NCBI GenBank assembly: GCA_032433765.1
Contig: JAVIAB010000051.1
Location: 145,983,568 to 146,047,567 of the forward strand
Length of the DNA stretch: 64,000 nt
Reading direction: 5' to 3'
Source: Megaustenia siamemsis
Taxonomy: Eukaryota > Mollusca > Gastropoda > Stylommatophora > Ariophantidae
Positions 44,986 through 57,095 of the stretch are shown piece after piece (the first letter of the stretch is position 1; every line of letters begins with the position of its first letter). A program made the position numbers and the translations under genes. The notes under the pieces are model-generated. The model did no database searches. It was given only the letters and a program-made list of their open reading frames with translations, and had not been told where the DNA came from.

Positions 44986-45714
44986 ATTGTTACAGCTTTA
45001 CAGCAATAAAAGACGACACAAAATGTTCCCACGTTGCGGCCTAAATGTTCGCGTTCTGCACTTTCCCTTCTCTCTGCTAAAATGTTTAACCTTGATTTAG
45101 TGCTTTTCTTTTTGTGGGTGGGTGTTTTGAAAAAGTGAGAACATTCTGGAACATAGTAATCCATCAAAGCACGTGCAAGGTTAAACTACACGCTCAAACG
45201 AACACGGTGAACGATTAAGAATTGAGTTAATGTAAATAGAATTGTGAAGAAACGAGGACTTAATTCGTGGTAATCGTTTCCAGATGCTGGGATAAAAGTA
45301 GACTGATCCGCAGTTTGCGGACGCTGAAACTTTCATGAAAGAAATCAACCAGCTTCATTTGCATATCAAATCCTGGAATATGTCAATGCTGGTTTTCGAT
45401 TTTCCACTGGGTCATGTTTCTGACGTTATTTCTGAGCTCCCTTCTGGCAATAGGTTCTTCGACGACCTTTCGAGGAATTCCACGAGTAGACACGTCGAGG
45501 GAAGTCTTAATCAAGCATTCCCGAGTGCTCTTGCACGGTAGTCCCATTTGGCATCATTTATTTTGGTGTGTGTGAAAATTGTGTGTCTTATGTTTAGTGT
45601 GTTCGCTAGACTTTATGAAATTTTTATTGTATCTTTAGTTTGTATCAAATTTTTGACACGTCTGTCGTATATTTTCACTGTACCATACATTTTTGTCCAG
45701 TGCATCATACTTGT

Positions 45715-45717
<3 letters not shown>
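44986..45717. other. Unassigned sequence
   Basis: No repeat or gene recognised. A short frame at 45335-45541 has no known domain. Confidence 0.5.
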
Positions 45718-45778
<61 letters not shown>

Positions 45779-45785
45779 TACATAT
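45718..45785. repeat. TA microsatellite at the LINE B insertion site
   Basis: About 27 TA units, then ACATATATACATATAG directly before the LINE B target duplication. Confidence 0.96.
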
Positions 45786-45795
45786 AGTGTATCAT

Positions 45796-47281
45796 GTGAA
45801 AACACACATGAAAAGAGGCAAAGCTCCAGGTCCCGACAATAAAACAATCGAAGAGATAACTGCATTAGGAGAGCTGGGAGTACAAGTCATAACAAAACTA
45901 CTCAATGACATATATAACACTGGACACATACCCGAAGATCTACTAAAATCTATCTTTCTAGCCATACCGATGAAGTCAGGCACCACTGAGTGTGAAGACC
46001 ATCGCACCATGTCTCATGAGCCATATGACTAAAATATTATTAAGAATCATCATGAGACGTGTAAGGAACAAAATAAACCCAGAAATAAGTGAGGAACAAT
46101 GTGGATTTGTGGAAGGAAAGGGCACCAATAATGCAATATACATCTTAAGAACATTGATAGAAAGATCTATAGAGGTAAAGAAAGATCTATATATGTGCTT
46201 TATAGACTACACGAAAGTATTTGACAAAGTAAAGCATGTTGAAATAATCAATATGGTGGAGAAATTAAACATTGACGGCAAGGATCTGCGAATCATAAAA
46301 AAACATGTACTGGCAACAAACAGCAGCTATACGAATTAACAACCAAACAGGATAATTCCAATATATAAAACAAGGAGTCAGACAAGGCTGTGTTCTGTCG
46401 CCGGATTTGTTTTCACTTTACAGCGAACATTTTATGAGATCAATAGTAGACAAAAAAGGAATTGAAGTCAACGGTCACAACATAAACAATGAGCGATATG
46501 CGGATGACACAGTCTTAATAGCAGAGACAGAGAATAAGCTACAAGAAGTGATATATATAATAGTAAAAGAAAGCAACAAGAAAGGTCTCAGTCTGAATAG
46601 TAAGAAAACAGAAGTAATGGTTATATCGAAGAAACAATCATCACCATCATGCAGCATAAAAATAAACAAGACAAAACTGAAACAAGTGCAACTTTTGAAA
46701 TACTTGAGCACAGTGATAACATCAGATGGAAGATGCAACACAGACATAAAAAGCAGAATAGCTCAGGCCAAAATAGCATTTCAAAAAATGAAAAATATCT
46801 TATGCAACAAATATATGTCAAAAGAAATGAGAAAGAGAGTTCATCGGTGCTATATAGAACCAATTCTGGCTTATGGAAGCGAATCATGGACAACAGATAA
46901 ACAAATGAAAAGACGATTAGAGGCCACAGAGATGGGATTTCTCAGAAGAATGTTGAAAGTTCCATGGACAGCTAAAAAGACAAAATGAGAAAGTTCTTAA
47001 AGAAGCCAACACAAAAAGGGAGCTCTTAAAAAACATTAGAAAGAAGCAATCAAGATTTTTTGGGCACATCATGAGAAGAGGAAAGTTGGAATACTTGGTT
47101 AAAACTGGCAAAATAGAAGGAAAGAGAGATCGCGACGACAAAGAGAGAAAATACTGGATAGCTTGGTGTCATGGCATGGAAAACAGTCAAAAATAGAACT
47201 CATACGATGCATTGTGGATAGAAGATTGTGGAAGGACATGATCGCCAACGCCAACCGGTACGGCACATGATGATGATGATG
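45796..47281 (+). mobile_element. LINE family B, most complete copy
   Basis: Runs from the RT N-terminal segment (RGKAPGPDNKTIEEI) through EEQCGFVEGKGTNNAIYILR, FIDYTKVFDKVKH, GVRQGCVLSPDLFSLYSE, catalytic [47 protein letters not shown] to the 3' end CGGCACATGATGATGATGAT. Exact 10 bp duplications AGTGTATCAT flank it (45786-45795 / 47282-47291). Frameshifts near 46000, 46330, 46390 and 46985 destroy the frame. It is the reference for the family B fragments in this window. Confidence 0.93.
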
Positions 47282-47449
47282 AGTGTATCATATATTCAAT
47301 GTATGTCATAAGTTATCGCCATCATGTTGTGGACATCTAATATTTTTTAATCATTTCAATGGGCTTCTTGTCTTGATGACACATGCTATTGCTCGTTCTC
47401 CTGTCCATCTTTGATGCTGTCATATCATAAGTTATACATTTCATAAACA

Positions 47450-47665
47450 TAATGGTTATGGTTAGTCGAAGGTCCCGGTATCACTGCAAACGAATTAAAA
47501 TCCATAATTGCTCAACCGCCCATGCCAGTGGAATCATCCGAATTAAAACTCATCTCACTGCGGGATCCAAACAAAGAAAGACAGCTACAGTCCCCTTCAT
47601 AGCAGCTACAGCACACGCCAAAATACATACGGCCAAGCGGCACCGAAAGTTAACGCAGCCGAACT
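47450..47665 (-). mobile_element. SINE-like repeat V, copy 2
   Basis: TTATGGTTAGTCGAAGGTCC through GCTACAGCACACGCCAAAAT to GGCACCGAAAGT, collinear with 42762-42995. The TTATGG end is the 3' tail on the minus strand. Confidence 0.78.
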
Positions 47666-48360
47666 AATTAAATATATCATGTATGTGCCGTGTTTTGACA
47701 TTTTTCTAACACACACACAATATATATATATATATAACATATCACCTACGTTATATTTGTATATGTTTGGTGTCAAAACACACACTGAGATGACAACACA
47801 GAAATCATCAGTGCCATTGAGTTAGTGGACTGTGCGACGCTCTTCTTGTGTGATCATTAAATAGATTGTAATAAAACACGGTTCTTGTACAGCGATAATG
47901 GCCCTAAACAAAGAGACAAGGAGTATGTTTCACGCCACTTTGATTCCAGCTTTTACTACCTGTAGGTATCAGTTACAGTATGTGACAAGATGCCCTATTG
48001 TTTGTAATTAAGTAACACTCTGGGGATGATTCTAAATGTATATTGCATGTGCACCTAGTATATGACGATGGTAAGGACAAAAATAATTCAGACTCAAAAT
48101 CTCGTGGTGGCTGCAATGACCATACGGCCTTTATTCTCCAGCCGGCACGCCCCTAGAAATTATATGAATATCGCAAAGATGTTTTCTTTATAATCGACTG
48201 TTAACACAATCTGGTCACTTTTTTCATTTTAACGACACTAGAAAGATAAGTTATTGATTATACAACTATCCGTATAAGATATAGCACATGTTATGTGCGT
48301 TATGGTATTTTGGTAGTAAGGCGTTAGTTCCGATATTTCTTTCATGGCCTTGAAGACATT
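47666..48360. other. Unassigned sequence
   Basis: AT-rich with a short TA run at 47722-47738; no recognised element. Confidence 0.5.
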
Positions 48361-48499
48361 CATGGGACTTCCGGTCAATACGGCGGATAGGCGACAGGAA
48401 CCATGAGTCACTGTTACTTGTTGTGTAGTAGTATAGGTGTTAGACCATATTTTTCAGCCGATGTGGTATTTGCTTTACATGGTACCCATTTAAGGCTTG

Positions 48500-48555
48500 A
48501 AGAGCCGTCGTGGGATCGAATTCCGTAGTAGTTCACTGAGCTATCGCGGCGGAAT
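48500..48555 (-). mobile_element. tRNA-SINE family T, head fragment
   Basis: GTGGGATCGAATTCCGTAGT and CACTGAGCTATCGCGGC are the complement of the T-family B-box and A-box. The body is missing. Confidence 0.65.
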
Positions 48556-48754
48556 TAGTAGTCCTAGTACAGGAACCACTCGATTGCGTCACTGTTACTT
48601 GTTGTAGTTTCTTCATATTCCAAGTTCGCCTTGCTGCTGGAGCTACTGAGTTTAGTGCTCTGTGCACACCGTGAGCTGTGTTTTTCATCTGGATCTTCTT
48701 TCGACATTCCGATTGCTTACGACGAATGATGATATTGTATGAGGAAGGACGGTT

Positions 48755-48970
48755 TAGCTGCGCTCACTTTCGGTGTCGCTTGACCTTATATCTTTTGGCG
48801 TGTGCTGTAGATGCTATGATGGAGACTGCAGCTGCCTTTCTTTGTTTGGATCCTTCTATGAGATGAGTTTTAATTCGGATGATTCCACTGGCACGGGAGT
48901 TTGAACAATTATGGATTTTAATCCGTTTGCAGTGATACCGGGGCTTTGACTAACCATAACCATAACATTC
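48755..48970 (+). mobile_element. SINE-like repeat V, copy 3 with hexamer tail
   Basis: CACTTTCGGTGTCGCTTGAC ... GGATGATTCCACTGGCACGG ... ATACCGGGGCTTTGAC, ending TAACCATAACCATAACAT. This copy shows the ACCATA tail and defines the orientation. Confidence 0.8.
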
Positions 48971-49098
48971 ATGGGTGACTTGGTTAGTATAACGCCAGAA
49001 TCCTTTTTCAGTCTTTGTGAATTTGGATAAAATAAAAAGCTTAAATGGTTGGCAAATATAGCGGATACACAAACTACTTCAACTATTTCCAATCGTTC

Positions 49099-49995
49099 AT
49101 CACCATCATCATTAAGAGCCGTCGCCGCATTGGAAGCTGGATACCATAGAGTACCATTCCGCTCTGTCTCTTGTTTTGATAGTGTATGTTGTCATAGGTT
49201 GACTTGTCCATCTTTTGATGTTACTCATCCATGTTAGTCTTGGTCTGCCTCTGCCTCTTTTACCATGTATTTTCCCTTCCAAGATTACTTTTAGTTGGCT
49301 CCTGTGTCTTTCAACATGCCCCAACATCCAATTAGCATGTTTGAATTGTGTTTAGTAGTTCTCTTTTCATTTTGATTTGTTCTAAGACGTCATTAAGTTT
49401 CTTTTCTTTCTACCTATTCTTTTATAATTACACATTTCAAAGGTTTCATTTTTTCTGTTCTGTTGTCTTGTCTAATGTCCATGTTTATGTACCATACAGG
49501 AATGTTGAGAAGATATACTTACATTTTGTTATTCTTAGTTTTAGACCTGGTGTTATTTGTTTTGATAGTAGTATATCTTTCATGGGATTAAAATAATCTT
49601 TTAGCCATTCCTATTATTTTGTTTATCAGTTGTACATTTCCCATCACTGCTTCTAGTATGTTCAAGGTAGTTGTAGTTCTGAGCTGTCTCCAGGTTTATT
49701 CCTTCAATTTTGATATCCACTTTTCAAGTTTTGAGTATTTTCTTTGTTTATGATCATAGTTTTAGTCTTTTTGATATTCATATCTAGTCCATATGTTTTG
49801 CTTGTCATGTTTTTTTTTCATTAAGTAATTGTTGTAGATCTTTAGGATTTTCTGCTAGCAATGCAGTATCATCAGCATATCTTAGTTTATTGATTATCTT
49901 TCCCTTCATGTTTAGTCCTGGCATCTCTGTGATGATTTTAAATATTTGCCCAGTGTATAGATTGAACAAGTTTGGTGATAGGGTGCATTAATCTT
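49099..49995 (-). mobile_element. LINE family C, long decayed copy
   Basis: From the CATCACCATCATCATTAAGA tail back through the region encoding [20 protein letters not shown] and GKIHGKRGRGRPRLTW to a decayed RT segment (complement of GTATCATCAGCATATCTTAG, a YADD region) and the TKLVQS/LSPNLFNLYTG box near 49950-49985. The longest family C copy, with many indels. Confidence 0.75.
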
Positions 49996-50204
49996 TTCTT
50001 TTCATGTGTAAATTATTCTGGAACTGGCCAGCACGTTTGCACAAGATTGATTTGTTGTCGATAAATGATTGCTGGATGTGAAACCACCGATGAAAGAAAC
50101 TACAAATAGCGGCTGGCTGGTGCTGCGGAGTTGCAGTTCCCCCTGGAAAAAAAACAAAAACACACTCTATTCCTGTCTACAAAATTAGCGGCTCTCAAAA
50201 TGTC

Positions 50205-51150
50205 CTTTACTGTGGAACCCAATTACATACGTTTTGTAGTCGTGGACCCCCATTACATAAGTTTTGTTGTCGTGGACCCTCATTACATAAGTTTTGTTGT
50301 CGTGGACCCCCATTACATAAGTTTTGTTGTCGTGGACCTCCATTACATACGTTTTGTAGTCGTGGACCCCCATTACATAAGTTTTGTTGTCGTGGACCCT
50401 CATTACCTAAGTTTTGTAGTCGTGGACCACCATTACATAAGTTTTGTAGTCGTGGACCCCCATTACATAAGTTTTGTAGTCGTGGACCCCCATTACATAA
50501 GTTTTGTTGTCGCGGATCCTCATTACCTAAGTTTTGTAGTCGTGGACCCCCATTACATAAGTTTTGTAGTCGTGGACCCCCATTACATAAGTTTTGTAAT
50601 CGTGGATCCCCATTACATAAGTTTTGTTGTCGCGGATCCTCATTACCTAAGTTTTGTAGTCGTGGACCCCCATTACATAAGTTTTGTAGTCGTGGACCCC
50701 CATCACATAAGTTTTGTTGTTGTGGACCCTCATTACATTCGTTTTGTAGTCGTGGACCCCCATTAGATAAGTTTTGTTGTCGTGGACCCCCATTACATAA
50801 GTTTTGTAGTCGTGGACCCCCATTAATTAAGTTTTGTTGTCGTGGACCCTCATGACATAAGTTTTGTTGTCGTCGACCCTCATTACATAAGTTTTGTTGT
50901 CGTGGAGCCCCATTACATAAGTTTTGTAGTCGTGGACCCCCATTACATAAGTTTTGTTGCAGTGGACCCGCATTACATACGTTTTTTAGTCGCGCACCCT
51001 CATTATATACGTTTTTTAGTCGCGGACCCCCATTACATACGTTGTGTAGTCGCAGACCTCTATTGCATACCTTTGAGAGTCACGGACGACCATTACATAT
51101 GTTCTTTAGTCGTGGACCCCTATTACATTCGTTTTATAGTCGCAGACCCC
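50205..51150. repeat. Minisatellite, 30 bp unit, about 31 units
   Basis: Core CATTACATAAGTTTTGTAGT then CGTGGACCCC. One frame reads DPHYISFVVV over 200 codons, broken once near 50766. Divergence rises steadily after about 50970, as at an old array edge. Confidence 0.96.
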
Positions 51151-51309
51151 CGGGATTCAACTTCAACTCAAGATGTTTGTTTTTTCATTAATTCATTTAT
51201 TCTTTCTTTCTATTTAGCAACAAAATATAAAATTCCTCAAGCCCTCCATGAACACCTGTGATGGCGTTGCGGACCGCTGGGGGAGGGGTGGGAGTTGAGA
51301 AACGCTGTA

Positions 51310-51562
51310 AAAAAAAATGTGAAGACACGCCACGTGGCGTATAGGGAATATGGTGTTAGTGACCATACATTTTACAGACCTTCAGGACATGATATTTGGG
51401 GTAATGTGGTCAGTATTACGCCCGTGCCGCTTTACTTTCCCAGAAAAAAATCCGATACCCATTTACGGTTGGGTGAATCCGGAAGCCGTCGTTTGGGATC
51501 GAACACTACCTCTTATCCTTAATAGTCCAGCTCACTAACCACTGAGCTATCGCGGCTCCCAA
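51310..51562 (-). mobile_element. tRNA-derived SINE family T, minus-strand copy
   Basis: Reads (minus) GGGAGCCGCGATAGCTCAGT GGTTAGTG with A- and B-boxes, body and tail. Exact 13 bp duplications GAGAAACGCTGTA (51297-51309 / 51563-51575). Confidence 0.93.
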
Positions 51563-51579
51563 GAGAAACGCTGTACTAG

Positions 51580-52670
51580 ATTTTAATAATCGCGTTATCT
51601 CTTTTAGAAATTAGCTTGTAATCTCGTTCCCTCCAATATCTTGGCTCTTTGGCATAGATACAATGATACTTAGATGCCTCTCAATAGAAGGGTGACAAAA
51701 TAAAATATTGGAGGTAATACCGGAAGGCTTAAATAAAGGAAATAAAAGCGGCAATAATTATGGTGTGGACACAGTCTAGCGGTGCGCAACCGTTTGCAGT
51801 TCACGCTACCTTGACCTTTTATAGTAAGAATAATTATATTAACAGAACAGAGGTTTCTGAGATATGTTCGTGTCTAGCCATATTGGTTTGTCAATAACTA
51901 CCAAACTATACGCTATAATTATTAGCAGTTCTCGCCAGTTCTATGGAGAATTATCTCTTATTATCAAGCGATTTTATTAATTGCATATTCACACAAACTG
52001 CACATCTTTGGCCTATTAAGTTGTTTTGAGATTAATTTAATGCTGATGTTTTCTTGTGCGTTGATTCGGACTAATTTTAGTCATTAATGAGTGAAGTAAG
52101 TGTAACAAATTTATTAATTTGTGTTTTTCGCCGTTGTCGAAACTTGACTTCTAAATGTGTTAGACAATTTTGACTGTGGATATTTTACATGACAGTTAAA
52201 ATGCGCGGGTTGTATTTATAAATACATAATATTTGTAATGAATTAACAGTGCAGCACCCCCCCCCCCCCCAATAATAACCTCTTGGAACCGCCATTGGTA
52301 GCTAGTACAGGGTGAGAAGGTGACAGATTGGAATTGGGGGTGAAAGAAGAATGATCTCCAAGTCGAAGCAGAAATTAATCACACTTCCGCGCGCTAAGTA
52401 CCTCAGAATGGTAGATGTTCTGTAGCAATGATTGAATCAAGTATTATTCAATCATGTATTATTCAATCACAGTTTATTAACCATTGATGAGAATGTAACA
52501 AACAGTATCACCGACTGTGATCGAACAAGGAGTCGAGATAAAATAAAATGAACGATACAACAACTTATCTTCTCTTTCAAGTTCGACAACAAACATTTAA
52601 TGAAAACAAACAAAACATATTGCAGTGTCAGGAAATACGTCATCACTCGTAAGGTTTGCGACATCATTAA
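51580..52670. other. Unassigned sequence with a C-run
   Basis: Contains a poly-C tract (52255-52270) and no recognised coding or repeat structure. Confidence 0.5.
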
Positions 52671-52674
52671 ATAT

Positions 52675-53260
52675 TTACGAGATTGGAGAAGACAAATGGG
52701 TGATAGAATTGAGAGTTTGTGGTGGTTCATCAGGTCGCATGGCCTTTGGAGAATAACAGAACGTTACATTCACCACAGTCCGCTTGAAAGAATCTGTCTC
52801 TACTAGCCAGACCTCCCATTTCTCTTGCCATGTTAAGGATCTCTTTGATGTCTTGAAACCACCAACTTCCTGGTCTACCCTGGTGCGTTGTCCTGGAACC
52901 ATGTCTTCCATGACTGTTCTTTCCAGCCCGCTGAGTCTTTTGACGTGGTCATTGTATTTTAATGTTCTATGAAGAGCGATGATTTTAAGCCAGCTCTTTT
53001 TAATGTTTAAGTCATTGAATGTGTCTTTGTTGCTCTTTTTCATTATCCAAGTTATCTTAAGGATTTTTTATGTAGCATTTTGTTCTGAATTGATCGATTT
53101 CCTCCGTTGCTGTCTGCGAGATTGTTCATGATTTACAACTAAGTGTTGCTATCGGAAAGATACCTGCCCTCAGCAATTTTAATTTTATTGCCTTGCTGAT
53201 GTTATACCACATGTTCTCCATGGCGTTTATTTTGTTGTGCTGCTATTGCTAATTTTTTTT
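52675..53260 (-). mobile_element. LINE family I, C-terminal fragment
   Basis: Reads RTLKYNDHVKRLSGLERTVM, EDMVPGQRTR and VETDSFKRTVVNVTFCYSPK, the HVKR...G(R/K)R-type terminal region of LINE RT proteins. The clade is not determined. Confidence 0.6.
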
Positions 53261-53534
53261 TTAATCTCTGATTTGAGCGCCTGAATAGAGAAACGTGAAG
53301 ATGGAATATACAAAAATGGGGAATAAAATGGAATAATTAAGTTATAAGGTGAGTGAGGTAGGTTTTTTGTTACAAGAAGATGGGTTATGGGAGTTTGCGA
53401 TGATGTAGTTGATGAATTATGTGTGGTAATGAAATCAGATCCTTAGATATAAAAAAATGATATTGTGGCGGTGGAAACATGTATTTTGAAGGTGAGAACA
53501 TCAGAGATTCAGAAGTGAGACCCTTTGAGTTAAG

Positions 53535-55570
53535 ACAGCAGTAAGCTTTCAATTCGTTCTCTTGTGTGGGCACGAAGTAGACCTTTCAATTTGTTCTCTT
53601 GTGTGGGCACGAAGTAGACCTTTCAATTTGTTCTCTTGTGTGGGCACGAAGTAGACCTTTCAATTTGTTCTCTTGTGTGGGCACGAAGTAGACCTTTCAA
53701 TTTGTTCTCTTGTGTGGGCACGTAGTAGACCTTTCAATTTGTTCTCTTGTGTGGACACGAAGTAGACCTTTCAATTTGTTCTCTTGTGTGGACACGAAGT
53801 AGACCTTATTTCTGTTGTGTCTGCACGAAGTAGACCTTTCAATTTGTCCTCTTGTGTGGGCACGAAGTAGACCTTTCAATTTGTTCTCTTGTGTGGACAC
53901 GAAGTAGACCTTTCAATTTATTCTCTTGTGTGGGCACGAAGTAGACCTTTCAATTTGTCCTCTTGTGTGGGCACGAAGTAGACCTTTCAATTTGTTCTCT
54001 TGTGTGGACACGAAGTAGACCTTTCAATTTATTCTCTTGTGTGGGCACGAAGTAGACCTTTCAATTTGTCCTCTTGTGTGGGCACGAAGTAGACCTTTCA
54101 ATTTGTCCTCTTGTGTGGGCACGAAGTAGACCTTTCAATTTATTCTCTTGTGTGGGCACGAAGTAGACCTTTCATTTTGTTCTCTTGTGTGGGCAAGAAG
54201 TAGACCTTTCAATTTGTTCTCTTGTGTTGACACGAAGTAGACCTTATTTCTGTGTGTGAGCACAAAGTAGACCTTATTTCTGTTGTGTGGGCACGAAGTA
54301 GACCTTTTAACTTCTGTGTGTGAGCACGAAGTAGACCTTTCAATTTCTCTGTGTGGGCACGAAGTCGACCTTTCAATTTGTTCTATTGTGTGGGCACGAA
54401 GTAGACCTTATTTCTGTTGTGTGGGGACACCAAGTAGACCTTATTTATGTTGTGTGGGGACACCAAGTAGACCTTATTTATGTTGTTTGGGGACACCAAG
54501 TAGACCTTATTTCTGTTGTGTGGGCACGAAGTAGACCTTTCTATTTGTTCTCTTGTGTGGGCACGAAGTAGACCTTATTTCCGTTGTGTGGGCACGAAGT
54601 AGACCTTATTTCCGTTGTGTGGGCACGAAGTAGACCTTTCAATTTCTCTGTGTCGACGTGAAGTAGACCTTTCAATTTGTTCTCTTGTGTTGGCACGAAG
54701 TAGACCATATTTCTGTTGTGTGGGCACGAAGTAGACCTTATTTATGTTGTGTGGACACGAAGTAGACCATATTTATGTTGTGTGGGCACGAAGTAGACCT
54801 TTCAATTTATCTGTGTGGGCACGAAGTAGACCTTATTTCCGTTGTGTGGGCACGAAGTAGACCTTATTTCCGTTGTGTGGGCACGAAGTAGACCTTTCAA
54901 TTTCTCTGTGTGGGCACGAAGTAGACCTTTCAATTTATCTATGTGGGCACGAAGTAGACCTTTCAATTTCTGTGTGGGCACGAAGTAGACCTTTCAATTT
55001 GTTCTCTTGTGTGGGCACGAAGTAGACCTTATTTCCGTTGTGTGGGCACGAAGTAGACCTTATTTCCGTTGTGTGGGCACGAAGTAGACCTTTCAATTTC
55101 TCTGTGTCGACGTGAAGTAGACCTTTCAATTTGTTCTCTTGTGTTGGCACGAAGTAGACCATATTTATGTTGTGTGGGCACGAAGTAGACCTTATTTCTG
55201 TTGTGTGGGGACACCAAGTAGACCTTATTTCTGTTGTGTGGGGACACCAAGTAGGCCTTATTTCTGTTGTGTGGGGACACCAAGTAGACCTTATTTTTGT
55301 TGTTTGGGGACACCAAGTAGACCTTATTTCTGTTGTGTGGGGACACCAAGTAGACCTTATTTCTGTTGTGTGGGCACGAAGTAGACCTTATTTCTGTTGT
55401 GTGGGCACGAAGTAGACCTTATTTCTGTTGTGTGGGCACGAAGTAGACCATATTTCTGTTGTGTGGGCACGAAGTAGACCTTATTTCTGTTGTGTGGGGA
55501 CACCAAGTAGACCTTATTTCTATTGTGTGAGGACAACAAGTAGACCTTTATTCCGTTGTGTGGAATCGAG
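53535..55570. repeat. Two-kilobase compound minisatellite, 37/31/33 bp units
   Basis: All units share CACGAAGTAGACCTT (or CACCAAGTAGACC). The left third is almost pure 37 bp units (TTTCAATTTGTTCTCTTGTG); from about 54240 they alternate with 31 bp units (TTATTTCTGTTGTGTGGG) and 33 bp units having GGGGACACC. There are roughly 60 units. Short open frames on both strands are artefacts. Confidence 0.95.
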
Positions 55571-55906
55571 ATAGACCTTTCTTGTATGTGGACATGATTA
55601 TTTGTTATAGGTATTATGTTATAAGATGACTTCTGAAAGCGAACATTCTAGCACATGTTTCTGTTCCGAATGGATGGTGCTAATAAATTTGCTGGACACT
55701 TTGTTAATCGAGACCGGTTAACTAAAAGACTGGAATTTTTTTCCTACCTGGAGAAATACTTTTTTTTCTCTCTGTCACTTTTTTTTTTTTGCTGTGGCTA
55801 ACAACTATCAGTTTAACCGAACTGGTATTACTGACTGAACGAGCTTTCTAATTGTCGTGCCAGTGCACAAATGCTAGCAGTAGATGGAGCAATTCATACA
55901 TCTTCT

Positions 55907-56232
55907 GGGGACTGGTTGGTCTCGAGGCAAAACTCCGGCCTCGACACAGAGAGGTTATAAGTTCAAATCCCGGATGAACCAGTTGGGATTTTTATTTATG
56001 ATTTCTCTCTGCGGCAACCACCCCTGGTCTCAGCAGCGAGGCCCGGCTTGAAACGTCAATTACTCATGGATGGAAAAAATATGAGTACCTCCGAAGACGC
56101 AGTTATATGCCCGTACGGCGAGGGACATCTGTGAACACGGCTGCCAGGGAAAAATGGATTAAAAATTCTGTTCCTAGTCTCTAGGGACTTTGCCAGAGAT
56201 GAAAGCTGGCGAACGAAAGGAAAAAAAAAATA
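55907..56232 (+). mobile_element. tRNA-derived SINE family S, copy 3
   Basis: GGGGACTGGTTGGTCTCGAG, B-box AAGTTCAAATCCCGG, family body. Flanked by exact 9 bp duplications ACATCTTCT (55898-55906 / 56233-56241). Confidence 0.92.
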
Positions 56233-56309
56233 ACATCTTCTAGGTATTTGCTGATGATAACTTATATTTGACAGCAGAATGATCGGCTCAAAGATCTTCT
56301 CTAATGTAG

Positions 56310-56888
56310 TTGTAACCTTTTCCGTACGTTTCGACGCACTGTGCGGAAAGTCGAATCCGACAGCGTACATAGGGCGTCACTCTGTTTGATTATTACAAAT
56401 CGTCATCAAACCATATTCTTCTTACATGTCTTGTATCATCTTGGTATTGGTGAAATCTAATACCTTGTTCAATTATCTAACATATAATATCTAATATGTA
56501 ATGTGTTAGGGGGAGCCGCGATAGCTCAGTGGTTAGTGAACTAGACTACTAAGGACATGAGACGGGTTCGATCATGATCGAAGGCTTCCAGTTTCACTCA
56601 GCCATAAATGCGTACCGGATTTTTTTTCTGGGAACATATAAGCGGCACGAGCGTAATGCTGACCACATTACCCTAAAAACGATGTGCCGAAGGTCTGTAA
56701 AAATTATGGTCACGAACACCATGTTCCCTATACGCCACTTGGCGTGACGGGGTACTTTACTTTTACTTTACTTATGTTATGTGTTAGACAAATATAAAAA
56801 TATAGATTGATTTTTAAAACCATGAAAAATTTTGTCTCTGAAATCTCTTCTGTTGCATTGATAAAATCTTCCGTATGGAAAGAGTTAA
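56310..56888 (+). mobile_element. MITE family R copy carrying a nested SINE
   Basis: Left end TAACCTTTTCCGTACGTTTC (TTAA decayed), right end CCGTATGGAAAGAGTTAA. The body matches 13359-13666 and 22075-22345 once the SINE at 56510-56775 is removed. Confidence 0.78.
56510..56775 (+). mobile_element. tRNA-derived SINE family T inside MITE R
   Basis: GGGAGCCGCGATAGCTCAGT (A-box), ACGGGTTCGATCATG (B-box), body CACCATGTTCCCTATACGCC, tail TACTTTACTTTTACTTTA. Target duplication ATGTGTTAG (56501-56509 / 56779-56787). Confidence 0.92.
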
Positions 56889-57095
56889 TATACAGTTTAG
56901 TTTAGTTTAGTTTAGTTTTTTTAGTTTAGTTTAGTTTTTTTGTTTAGTTTAGTTTAGTTTAGTTTAGTTTAGTTTTAGTTTAATTTAGTTTAGTTTAGTT
57001 TTTTTAGTTTAGTTTAGTTTAGTTTTTTTGTTTAGTTTAGTTTAGTTTTAGTTTAGTTTAGTTTAGTTTTTTTTGTTTAGTTTAGTTTAGTTAGT
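56889..57095. repeat. Pentanucleotide TTTAG array
   Basis: About 200 bp of AGTTT units with T-run interruptions, abutting the TTAA end of the R element. Confidence 0.96.

Noticed and set aside
45548..45865. Frames with YIYIYI or IYIYIY tracts
   Set aside because: They translate the TA microsatellite.
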